A stretch of 64,000 bases of DNA. It comes from Golubevia sp. BC0850. Its lineage: Eukaryota; Basidiomycota; Exobasidiomycetes; Golubeviales; Golubeviaceae. The stretch's first letter is position 1. Every line of letters begins with the position of its first letter. Under the pieces are notes generated by a model. That model worked only from the letters and a program-made list of their open reading frames with translations. It was not told where the DNA came from and made no database searches. The stretch lies in assembly GCA_012976225.1 (NCBI GenBank), contig JAAVVG010000002.1, positions 372,001 through 436,000 of the forward strand, in the 5' to 3' direction. A program made the translations under genes and the position numbers. Shown in pieces: positions 11,113-22,300 of this stretch.

Positions 11113-13106
11113 ATGGCTTTGAGGTTGGGGATATCGATAAGATGCTCAAATTCAAGGCTGGAATCATCCTCTGTTCTATCAAGAGCATCCAGGTCAGAGG
11201 GAATCTTCAAGTCCTTCAGTAGCCATCTTAACCTTTCCTCCTCTTCATTCTCTACAACTTCTTCTACTTGCACCACTCCTTCTTCTTCTATTTCCAAACC
11301 AGCTTCAACTCCTCCCACTTCCAATTATCCACCTTCATTCGGAGCCAATCAAGTCCTACCTCTAACCTCTTCTATTCAACATAGATTATCAAACATTCAT
11401 TCTCATTTCAAAGCTCCAATTCAATTCTCTTTCGCGTATGGTTCAGGTGTTTTCTCTCAGGCAGTCGCAGGTCCAGAACATTCAAAGAGGCCAAAGACTG
11501 AAGATGGGAAGAAAATGTTGGATTTCATCATGGCTGTCAATCATCCTCAACATTGGCATGCTATTAATTTGACTCAGAACCCAAGTCATTACTCTTCTGG
11601 CTCTAGATGGTTGGGAAGCGGTATGATTGAGAGAGTGCAGAGGATGGGAGCTGGAATTTGGTATCTACCTTACGTCAAGATTGGCGACGAGGTGAGTCAA
11701 GGTGCAAAAAGAATGTGGGGAAAGAGATGGAAGTGGAGTCTGAAGTGAGGGGAGATGAAAGCTTGTTCGTTCAGCTTTCTCAGTCTATAGTCCGTTTTGC
11801 TGAGTTTCTTCTCATGAAGAAGCTCTTTGAAGAGAGGTTGGGTCTTGGAAGTAAGATCTTGTCCCGTCTTCTTCCCTTTTCAGATCTGTAGATGTCAATT
11901 TCGAATTCTTTCCTTCGGCTCTCAGTTCCCATCTGATCCTAGCTTCAGCTTCTTACCCATCTCTTTCTTTCGATCCCTCTTCACACAGCTCGTCAAGTAC
12001 GGAGTCGTAGACATCGACACTCTCTGTCAAGATCTTCTCGACTGGAACACTCTCTACGTTTCTGGAAGAATGCACAAACCAGTCAGTTTCATTCCTGAAT
12101 CCCATTCTAATCGTTCCTTCATTGGCTGATCAAGATTCTTGTCTCCGACCAGGTAGCGATCCTAACCACAGATGCCCGAGTTCGTCTAGCTCAACAAGTC
12201 AATCTCTCATCAGCTCTACGAGTGGCCCAACTCTTACTTCCCGCGAAGTTCACTGAAGTAGAGCTTTATTCTCGAATAGCTTCAATTTCTTACGAAGGAG
12301 ATTTCAGGATGTCAGTTCCGGGAGGGGAGAACGCAGACAAAGTGAAGAACATCGTTTTAGGTCAGAAAGATGAATTTCGAAGACTTTATGCTGGTTTAGT
12401 TAGGAGTATGGGAACTATGAAGATCGAAGAGAGGACGAAGGATCGATACAACTTAGAGGTTAGTCTAGAGATAGAAGTCGATTTGAAGTTGGGATTTTGG
12501 AAAGTCTGCCCGCTTACTACTTTTATCTTGATCTTCCTTTCCGTCGACTTTCACAGCAAGACATCACACCTTCAACACGAGCAGCTCACGCAGCCAAACT
12601 CCCCAAAACCTTAAGATCAAGACTTCAATCTCATTATACCTCACAACCATCTCTACATCCTTCATTCCTAGCTTTATCCTTACATTCCAAATCCAATGAA
12701 GTCACTCGCAAACCTGCGCCTCTACCGATTCATGCTTCCAATCATGCTATAGAAGCCGCTGAAAAGGCTGAAGAAGCTAGGAATCTTGGTATAAAGGATT
12801 TACAAGCTGCTTTTTGGTTGGAAGCGGTTCAAAGAGATGATTTCAATCAAACTCTTTTGAAGGAAATTGGTGGAATTGTCAAAGGACCCGCTACAATACA
12901 GAGCTTGAAAGGAATCTATACTGCTGGATTTGGTAGGACGCTGAAATATGTTGCTGCTAAGATTGGGAAGGTGAGTTTCTAATTCGAGGGGTCGAGAATC
13001 TCCAATTTCGTTTCTGACTGGACTGTCTCTCTTTGCTTTCTTTTTCTCTCAATAGTACTTCGACGGAAGGAAATCCCGACCAAACGAGGCTTCAAACGAG
13101 AAGTAA
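11113..13106 (+). CDS. TAM41: Mitochondrial CDP-diacylglycerol synthase Tam41 (phosphatidate cytidylyltransferase)
   Basis: Makes CDP-diacylglycerol from phosphatidic acid and CTP on the matrix face of the inner mitochondrial membrane, the first step to cardiolipin. Exons: 11113-11691, 11989-12081, 12153-12458, 12557-12970 and 13056-13106, 480 residues. The N-terminus is rich in Arg, Ser and Leu with few acids, as in a mitochondrial presequence. The nucleotidyltransferase signature YGSGVFSQ is at about 109-116. It is followed by DFIMAV, HWHAINL and NPSHYS, and later by VKYGVVD and the family C-terminal segment ending IYTAGFGRTLKYV. Length and motif order match the family, though the N-terminus is somewhat long. 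The second intron has a GTCAGT donor. Confidence 0.93.
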
Positions 13107-13525
13107 TAGGCCTATTCTCCTTTCTCTCTAGTTTCATTCAAATTTAAAAAGACCTCAACATCAAGGTCGAGCTCCCTCTTCAACATCTTACACTCTATCG
13201 AGTAGCAGGGGTTTTAGAAAAAGAAAAAGAAAACCCCAAAATCACCCTTTCTCCTTCTCCGAAAGGGTCACTCGCACGCATGCAAAACTTACATTTCTTA
13301 GTTTCTCTAATCGCCATAGTAATTTAATTTTCCTTCCTCACACTCTCTTCTCTGTCAATGTAAATATCATAATGGAATACAACATCATTATTCTCACTCA
13401 AAGCTATGTGCTCTATGTACTTTCCAGTAGCCCGCCGGTTGCGACGGAGCAGTGAGGAGCACATCTTTCGACTTCCCATAGTCAGATCATTCATCTTTCC
13501 CTCTCAACATCATCATCAATTCATC
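13107..13525. other. intergenic, TAM41 to PBP-fold gene
   Basis: 419 bp. It contains an A-rich stretch after the TAM41 stop and the likely promoter and 5' leader of the next gene. An upstream in-frame ATG at 13406 is less likely than 13526, because 13526 opens the conserved MTSNKLRIGY start. Confidence 0.4.
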
Positions 13526-15108
13526 ATGACTTCCAACAAACTAAGAATCGGCTATGGTAAGTTCTCTCAAACTTCATTCAAGTCAAATTCAAAGCTCAAG
13601 CTTGTCACTGCCCTTTCAGTCCTTCTAATTCCGAAACGTTTCTCCACTCTCTCCAAAAATTCCTCTCAAGTTCCCGAGCATTTCTCCTCTCCTCTGCTAA
13701 TCCTAGGTAAGACAGAATGGGGCTCAAAGAACTTAGAGCTAATTCCTCAACCATCTGGAACTGGACAAATGTTAACTTCTCTAGATGAGAATCAGAGTAA
13801 TGGTCAAGTTATAGATGTTGCCGTGGCATTAACAGAGAGTCTCATCGCTGCTAAAGCAAAGGAAAATGGAAGGGAGGACTACAAGCTTGTTGGAAGTTAT
13901 GTCAGGAGTAGTTTAAATTGGTCAGTATGAAGAGCCAGCTGCGACAAAGAGAATTGGAAGAGGTGGTGAAGGTTGGAGGATGGGAGTACTGATTGAGAGT
14001 CTGTCTTTCTTCCTATTGTGCTCTGATTGAAAAGGGCTGTTATCACCGGAACTTCTGAGAAAGCTCAAAAGTATCAGTCGATTGATGATTTGAAGTCTTC
14101 TAAGATTGGAATTTCAAGAATTGGAAGGTGAGTTGACTATGAAGTGGATCCTCTCTTTTCATGGTCTTTTCTACATTCAACTGACAGCTTCGAAATGAAT
14201 CTATTCTTCAGTGGATCTCAAATCATGGGTAGCGTCATGGCTCTTCAAAAGTAAGTAGAATGTGAACTGAAGCGCTCTCTATGCCACAAGAATCTAATCG
14301 CAAACTTGCTCTCCACCTACTCTTGGTTCCAATAGTGGCTGGACTGATGCCAAAGGAGAAGTAGTAGAAGTTGAATTCCAAGGTAGGTCAAAAGTGAAAA
14401 CAGAAGATCTTCTCGTCTTCACTTGCTAATCCCATCTCCTCTGTCCTACAGTCAACGACACTTTCAAGAACCTTCGAGATTCAGTCAATGGAATTGGAGA
14501 TTCTCCTCAAACTGGAGCTTTCATGTGGGAGTGGTTTACTACAAAGCCATATCAAGACAGCGGAGAGGTGAGTTAAATTCTCGAAACCTACCTCACTTCT
14601 GGTCGACTGACTTTCTCAACCCTTTCCCTAAACTCTCAAGGTTCGATTCATCGGATCAGTTCCAACTCCATGGCCAAGTTGGAGTATAGCAGCTTCTTCA
14701 AAGACGCTTCTTTCTCAAACTTCTCAATCCGATAGACTCAAAGATTTCCTCTCTCGACTGGATTTGGAGATCAAGAACTTTTCTTCTTCAACTTCAATCT
14801 CAAGTGGATCTTCATCCAAGTACATCATCGACTATTTGAATTACAAGCCAGAAGATGTAGAAACATGGCTGAACGGAGTCAGATGGTGTGGAGATTCTAG
14901 AAGTAATGTAGGTTTACAAGAAGCTTCGACAGCCAATCCAGCCATCGCTCCTCCTCCAAAAACAGGTCAAGAAACAAACACCTCAACCGTATCAAAGGAA
15001 ACTCTGTTATCTACTTTGGATACTTTGGAGAAAGCTGGAGTGTGTAAAAAGCCGGCGGGGGGATGGGTGGAACGGGATTTTATTCAGGAGGGATCGATTG
15101 TAGCTTAA
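13526..15108 (+). CDS. Cytosolic periplasmic-binding-protein-fold (Ca3427-like PBP2) protein
   Basis: Exons: 13526-13556, 13707-13920, 14035-14127, 14212-14250, 14336-14382, 14452-14567 and 14641-15108, 335 residues. The order of motifs (LRIGYGKTEWGS at the start, then DVAVALTE, KIGISRIGSGSQIMG and FMWEWFTTKPY) resembles the type-2 periplasmic binding fold of the fungal Ca3427-like family, which is related to bacterial ABC solute-binding proteins. There is no signal peptide or membrane segment, so it should be cytosolic and not part of a transporter. The ligand and reaction are unknown; the family is often compared with nitrate/sulfonate/thiamine-precursor binders. The C-terminal ~80 residues look like a variable tail. 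Six small introns, with exons as short as 31 and 39 nt, are unusual even for this window. Confidence 0.75.
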
Positions 15109-15656
15109 AAAGGTGGCGTCGTGACTCGTGTAAAGACTTTTTCATTTTAAATTTCGATGAAAAGATTGTTATCAGAATCGGATTGGAGAGTAATGACCCC
15201 GCATTTTTGACATTGACGGAATGCCTTGTGAAAAACAGAAGAAGTGTTGGTCTTCACCCGAAAACTGGCTTGTGCGTATTTTGAAGGAAGCGCTTTGACT
15301 TTGAACTACCTCTCCTCACTTACCTCTCTTCTACACCATCTCATCCTCCTACCAAATTTGTGAGTGTATCCAAAAGTGAAGGCGGCATTCGATGGAAAGA
15401 GGTGATTGGAGTGAGGGAGCTAAAGAAGACGGGAAACCAAAGCAGGGAAGGGAACAACACTTGAATTGGGGGAGAGAGCCACTCAATCGAATCCCCCCAG
15501 CATATCCCCGAAATTGCCTTTAAATCAGACTTTATTGCTTTTCGGAGCTCAGTTCTCCTTATCCACTCGCTCCTTGCAATCACCTTAGAACTCTTTGTCC
15601 TATCTTCTCAACTTCTGAACCACCACCACCTCCTACCTCTGAACAGCCTATCAACC
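15109..15656. other. intergenic upstream of a possible small gene
   Basis: 548 bp. The right half, before 15657, is pyrimidine-rich like other 5' leaders here. I see no other coding signal. Confidence 0.4.
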
Positions 15657-16092
15657 ATGACTCCTCAAGTCAAACCACCTCAAGTGAGTATTCAGAATCC
15701 AACTAAGAATTCTGAGCTCGCGTGACCCTCAAGAAAGAGAAGCCTTGCTTGTTGTGTGGCTGAATCGATCCAAGCTGATCCTCAATCCTTCTTGCCCTCC
15801 CCCCAACGACCTCCTCTCGTTCTTCAGGAAACTCCAGATGACAAGACTAGTGAGTAGAAAGATGATTGGATAACTAAATAACAAGATGGATGGATTTATA
15901 TGGGAAAAGATACCCATTCAATGGCTCGATCAGCTCTTCTTCTCAACTGTCAGTTGCTCCACCATCTCTATCCCCAATCTCTCCTCTACCTCCCCCTCCC
16001 CAGCTGATGGTCTTCTGGGTTCAGACATTCACAATTCAGTTCAAATTGGTGGAGCAGTTGCAGCATTGAGGGACATTTTCATTAGTGAGTGA
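15657..16092 (+). CDS. possible small protein of 45 residues, unknown
   Basis: Three exons fit: 15657-15683, 15828-15849 and 16004-16092. They use GTGAGT donors and TTCAG/CCCAG acceptors and give a closed frame of 46 codons including the stop. The protein starts MTPQVKPPQ and ends with a segment containing GSDIHNSVQIGGAVAALRD, which looks like one amphipathic helix. I do not recognise a family. The stop lies only 135 bp before the malic enzyme ATG, so it could be a separate short gene or the leader of a joint transcript. An alternative acceptor at the preceding CAG gives a Pro-rich reading that looks less natural. A GTGAGT at 16085 might also be a further donor, so the 3' end is uncertain. 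Confidence 0.4.
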
Positions 16093-16227
16093 AACATGTA
16101 ATTGGGAGGCCGTACAGGTCATGAGGGTTGGGATCGGGGTTAGTAGGAGGAGACTGAAAGAGAAGAGTCACAACTTTTCATTGCGCAACTTCTTCGTCTT
16201 CATACCACTCATTCACCTCTTTTGAAA

Positions 16228-18989
16228 ATGACTAGAAATCATTTACTAAGAGCCACCAACTCTTTTGTCAAAACGGCGAATCAATCATCTACCATTCGAT
16301 CCCCTTCAATCCTCACTTCTCAAATTCTACACTCTTCTTCCCGACCACACTCATTCGCCTCATCTTCGTCTTCGTCTTCGTGTACGCCATCCAATTCTTA
16401 TTCAACCTCTACTTCTACAAAACCATTTCCTGACTCTCCACTTCCTTCACCTCATCATGATCCACCAGATCAAGACACCGGTTTCAACACTCAAAAAAGA
16501 GATGCTTTGAAACTTAGAGGTTTACTTCCTGCTATTCATCAATCTATGGAACTTCAAGTTATGAGATGTTTACATCAGATGAGATCTAAAAAAGTCAGTT
16601 TTGAATCTTCTTTCTTCCACTCATCCCTTCCTTCTAAAACTAACCAACCTCTTTTCTTCAATGTAGACACCTCTTGGAAAGCACATCTACCTAGCTTCTC
16701 TAAGACAGACAAATACTAGACTTTTCTATGCTGTAGTCCTTGCTGAACCAGAGGAAGTTCTTCCGCTAATTTACACACCAGTAGTTGGAGAAGCTTGTCA
16801 AAAGTTCTCTCAAATCTACAGAAGGCCGGAAGGATTAACGATTAGTTTGGAAGATAAAGGAAATGTCGCTAGTGTAGTTGCTAACTGGCCAGTTCCAAGT
16901 GGTGCTCCTAGAGTAGCTGTCATGACTGATGGCAGCAGAATTCTTGGACTAGGGGACTTAGGTTGGAATGGTCTAGGTGAGTTCTCGAACTCCAAAGCTT
17001 CCTTCCAGACTCTTTTCACGGCCCATTGACTCTCGTTTCCAACTCATCTCTGTCCATTCACTCAGGTATTCCGATCGGGAAACTGTCTCTCTACATCGCA
17101 GCTGCAGGTCTTCATCCTCGTTCAACCATTCCAATCGTTTTGGACGTTGGAACTGACACTCAGAAATACCTGGATGATCCACTTTATTTGGGTCTAAGAC
17201 GTAAACGTCCTTCTCCTGAAGAATACATTGAATTCGTAGATGAGGTTATGGAAGCCCTTACCTCTCGTTATCCAAATTTGATCGTTCAGTTTGAAGATTT
17301 CGCTACTGAAAGAGCTTTCACTTTCCTCGAGAGATACAAACATACTACTGCTGTGAGTTACTTTAAGTGGAGTTTCTGTTTCTTTCGTTAGGCTACAGCA
17401 ATCAGAGCTTGAGACTTTATGGATAGGTGCGAGACAGTCGAGTTCTTTCCTCCACTACATCAACTGACACTCTGTCTCCTCTGTCTTCTATTTTTCTTGT
17501 TTCTCAGTGGAACGATGACATTCAAGGAACTGGAGCGTGAGTTTCCTTCCCGCAGACTTCTAGAATCAGGGGTCAATCGATCTTCTTCTGACTTCTTCTT
17601 GTACTGGCTCTTATTCTTTCATCTCTCGCTCTGTTCGGTCCTTCGAACTTCCCCTTTTCTCTCTTAGTGTCGTCCTAGGATGTTTCACTTCTGCTGCTCG
17701 TCTCGCTAGTGAAGCTGCAAAGAGTAAGTGTTTGATCGAGCTTACATCTCCCTATGAAATTGTTTCACCAATCTCTTTCTCTTTTACCTCGTCCTATCTC
17801 CATCCTTTTCAGCCAAACTACAAGACCAAAAGGTAGTTTTCTTTGGAGCCGGAAGCGCTGGGGTGTGAGTGGCATTGGCATTTGGAGAGATGCGAGAGTA
17901 ATTGAAAGTTGATCTGACCTCGTTCCCTCCCCCCCACCCTTTTCCAGAGGAGTTGCCAAGCAGCTCATGTCCTTCTTCCGCCGTTTAGGGATGAGTGAAG
18001 ATGAAGCCAAGGATCGTATTTGGCTCGTCGATAGCAAAGGTCGTGAGTATCTCTCTTGCTTTTTCTCAACCCCAGAATCTCCATCTTCAATTCTTCGCCT
18101 CCTTTCATCCATCTCAATTCGCTTCTTCCCTTTCTATTTCCCTCTCACAGTCGTCACTAACGACAGAGGAGATAAGCTTCCAGACCACAAGATCTACTTC
18201 TCTCGTGCAGACAATGAAGGAAAGCAGTTCAAGAAGTTGATCGATGTCATCAACTACGTCAAGCCTACTGCCTTGATCGGTCTCTCAACTGTGCCCAACA
18301 CTTTCGATGAGGAGGTCGTTACTACCATGAGCAAGATCAACAAGCGTCCTATCATCTGTCCTCTCTCGAATCCAAGTACTCTCTCTGAATGTACCTTCGA
18401 GCAAGCTGTCAACTGGAGTGATGGTCAGGTTCTATTCGGAGCTGGTTCTCCTTTCCCTGAAATGGACTACAAGGGAAAACATTACATTCCGGCTCAAGCC
18501 AATAACCTTTTCATCTTCCCAGGTGAGTAGTTACGACTCTCAGTGAATTAATAGCTTTCAAGCTCTGACTCTCTGCTTTCTTGTTCTTTCTCAAACAGGT
18601 GTCGGTCTAGCCGGAGCTCTCTGTAAAGCCAAGCAAATCACCGATGAGATGTGAGTTCGAATTCTTTCCCTCAACCTCTTTCAGAGCCAATTCTCCTAAC
18701 TTCTTCTCACCTCTACTGTGCTGTCTTTCTTTCCTACAGGATCACCGAGTCAGCTCTCGCCCTCGCCGACGCTCTCTCCGACGAAGAGAAGAAGGAAGAT
18801 AGACTTCTTCCTTCTTTGACCAGAATGAGAGAGATCTCTCGTGACGTAGCTCACAGAGTCATCAGAATGGCGGAGAGGCAAAAGGTGGTCAGAGACGGAG
18901 GGTACACAGCTTCCAAAGATGATGACGAGCTCAGAGACTGGATCGAAGGTGAAATGTGGTCTCCAACTTACGATCCTTTGATCGCCTGA
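16228..18989 (+). CDS. NAD-dependent malic enzyme, mitochondrial
   Basis: Oxidatively decarboxylates malate to pyruvate, probably with NAD+ in the mitochondrial matrix. Ten exons: 16228-16593, 16667-16976, 17066-17352, 17508-17536, 17668-17723, 17813-17864, 17948-18042, 18151-18522, 18599-18650 and 18740-18989, 622 residues with all phases closing. The first ~75 residues are Ser/Arg-rich with no early acids (presequence). Then come YTPVVGEACQ, the malic signature near LEDKGNV, GLGDLGWNGLGIPIGK, FEDFATERAF, WNDDIQGTGA, the Rossmann motif FFGAGSAGVGVAKQL, and CPLSNPS, GSPFP and NNLFIFPG. The length fits eukaryotic NAD-malic enzymes with a leader. An ATG two codons upstream at 16222 is equally possible. 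The C-terminus ends WSPTYDPLIA. It is convergent with the IBTK-like gene. Confidence 0.93.
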
Positions 18990-19302
18990 ATTTTTGAGCT
19001 TCAGCGTAAACTTTTCTCCTCGTGGTTGCGAAATCAGCTGCTCCTTCTCTGTTTTACTGTCCCTTTTCTCCTTTCTCAAAAAATTCCTGTCATGCTCTAC
19101 GATCTCATCAAACCAAAACTGCTCCACAGACTCTTGTGAATAAAATTTCTGCTTCGCAAAGAGATGCAAGTCTAGAATCTTTCTTGTCGAGTGAGATTGT
19201 GAAGTGCATAGCGCCAATTTTGACAGCAATAGATAGCTACGAGACAAGCCAACAAGGCAGAGAGAGAAGAAAGATGAATCAAATTGCTTGAGATGGTTAC
19301 GT
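18990..19302. other. convergent intergenic
   Basis: 313 bp between two stop codons facing each other, so mostly 3' UTR sequence. I see no clear terminator structure. Confidence 0.4.
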
Positions 19303-22300
19303 CTATTGTGATGGATCTTTGGAGGCTGCGACATTGCTTGAAGTTGTGTTGTTATTGTTGCCACCTCGACCTCTGCCTCTACCTCTTCCACGATTCGACC
19401 CTCTTCCCCGATTCGACCCCTGATTCCTCTGAACTGTCTCGGCCTCATTCGAATTCTCTGAATTTGCAGCTACGTTCGAGTTTGTCGGCCCAGCCTGATT
19501 GACTGATCCACTTTCTCCAGGAGGGTGATTGCCTTTCTTTCCTTTACCCTTTCCTCCCTTCTGTTTCTGTTTCTGTTGTTCTTTCTGGACCCTCTTACTT
19601 TCTTCTTTGAACCACTTTTCAAATTCCGCCTTCTCTCTTTCACTTTCCAATCGTTTCTTCTTAAGCTCCTCACTTTCCTTCTCTTCTTCTTGAATAATCT
19701 GAGCGAAAGATTTCGAACTTGCTGCCTTCTGAAGAGCGCTTGCCGATTCCAAATCTAGTCTCTGTTGTTCTTGGATTTGAGCGAAGGTCATGTGAATTGA
19801 TGGGCTTGAAGAAGCAGTCGAATTCAGGTTCTGATTGGATCTAGAGGTTGAAGAGGATAGAGGTGGAGTTGCGGCTTGAGAAGGAGTTCTGGGAGATTGA
19901 TCAGGTCTCGAGACACTGAGACCTCCTGCAGAGGATGGCTTTGGAGATGGCGACGAGCCAAAGGTAGCAGAAGCAGATTGTCCTCCGACTGACGAAGATC
20001 GAGCACTGGTCCAAGCTGCCTCGCTGAAGGAAGGAGATGAAAGAGGATAAGATGACAAAGGATTAGCAAGCGCATCATCAGAACTCTTCTTCACAAAATG
20101 TCTGTCCCTATCTCAACTCACCTGCTTGGAGTTCTGTTCCCGCCAGAAGATCTACCTTGCAACTTGATTGGAGTATAAGTTGGACCCAAACCAGTTGGAT
20201 CCGACGACTGATCAGCGTTCGAAGCAGCATTGGAGAGTGACTTTCTCAAGAAGCTCTGACTCTGAGCGTTGTTAACAGGACGAGCCTGGGTAGGAGAAGA
20301 AGGTAGAGTAGAAGGGGAAGTTCCACTGTTGCTGTAGCTCCCATCCAGAGAGAAGGAAGACGGAGTTCCTGGCTGAGAGACAGATCTTGCCCAAGGAGAT
20401 GAAGGTTGAGGAGTGGAACTTCCTGGAGCCCAAGGAGCTGCTGAAGTTCTATTCGAGGGAGATGTCGGTAGAATAGTTGCTGAAGCTTGCTGTTGTTGAG
20501 CTTGGGCTTGCTTCTTCCTATCCTTTTGGGACATCTTTGAGCTCATGTTGAGAGGCACTGAGACCTTTGAACTTGCATCCACTGGAGTCGAGTTACCTTT
20601 GATTGGAGTGACATTTCCAGAGTTCGAGTGCGATGCTAGAGGACTTGGTCTTTGTTGAGCAGCCATGATGCTCCTCAAATCGACACTAGGAGCAGAATTA
20701 ACTGGCGGCGGAATTGAAGGGGAAGGAGAAGGAGAAGGAGATTCTACTCTAGACGAAGCTTCCGAAGCTCTTTCAGCAGCTGACTTGGATTTCCATGGAA
20801 CGGTTTTGGCGGCAGATTGAGGCTTGGTATCTATTGAAGAGTCTCCTTCCTCGTCATCCATAGAGAACATCAAGCCAGCATCACCTAGACTTGGTATCGA
20901 TTGAGTTGGGGTTCCGCTTCCACCCAGGTTTTGAGTTAGAGGTCTGAGTTCTGGACTTCCCCAAGTGACTTTTCTTCTTGAAGGAGTGTTATTACCGGAA
21001 GCTGGATTCGAGCTCTCACTTCTAGATTCGATTCTTCTAGTACTAGGTAAACTGCTCCTCTTTTGAACCTTGTTGCAGACCAGATTCAGAGAGGGTTTTG
21101 GGATATCTAGATCCTCCATCCATTCTTTGTGAATGTCGCATAAGAATTCTAGTCTCTGCTTGGCTTGAGTTCTATGCATTCTATCATCTTGACGTTTCCT
21201 AACATGGAGAGTTAAATCTTTCAGAGCCTTGTGTCCTAACTCATCGAGCATGTTGTTCTCTAGTAAGGTTTCTAAACTTCTGGTGCAGATTTCCATGCAG
21301 ACCTCTTTCAACTTGAGGCAGTGATAAGTATCCGAGTCGGTCAGAATTGCAGAAATGTTGTTGAGTTGAAGTCTTCGTTGTAATAAGACTTGACAAACCG
21401 ATTTGAGTTTCTCTAGAAGTAACTCGTTGGAGAAGGCGAGACTTTCAACTACGAAATCCAAGAATTCGTCTTGTTTATCTAAATCTGAATCAACTCCATT
21501 GAAAGTTGAGAAGGTTGAATCGGTATAAAGATGTTTGAGAAGGATCTTTCCTATCCGCCATTTGAGATGAGACATTTCGATTTCTAGAACTCCATCTGAC
21601 CTCCACCTATTAGAAGTCCAGTCTAATTGAAGTAGGGCTGAGAAAAAGGGAGATCTCCTTAGGACTGCAGTATGGCAGGGAACCACTCTATCTCCCAATC
21701 TCAGCTCGACATCTCTGAGACCTGATGATTCCGGCGATTCGACATCGACGTGAGAATCGAAGAAGCTTGACATGTCTGAAGCTAGTCTAGGGGAAGGTTG
21801 CCTTGGAACTGGAGAGTCCAAACAAGGCAGAAGTGCAGTGAGGTTGAGGAGCTTAGCTAGATTTCGAAGTTGGGAATGGATTTGAGATTTGTTGACTTTC
21901 TGAGTGATGTATTCCTTCTCGATGGCTAAGCCGATGGAAGAAGTCCAAACTGCGGGTATCTCATCTGTGTAGAGGTAGTGTAGGAGGAATAGAGCTGTTG
22001 CGAAAGAGCAGCCTGGAAGAGAAAGAGAGACGCAAGTCCTATTCCCATCTAGAGAGCATGGTACCTTGCGAGCTACCACACCTTCAGGAGCGTTACCCCG
22101 ACAACCTTTCGGAGATGGGTTCTCCAAGACCGAAGAGAGAGACGGAATCCTGGCAGCTAGGATGCTTCTATGAGCTGGAATTGATCTTGATCCTGCTACA
22201 ACGAATATGTCGTATCCGTAAGGCAACTCTCTGTCTTGATTCTCTTGATCTTCATTCTTTGACCACCTTGAAGCAGCTTCACCAAGGAGTCTAGCCATTC

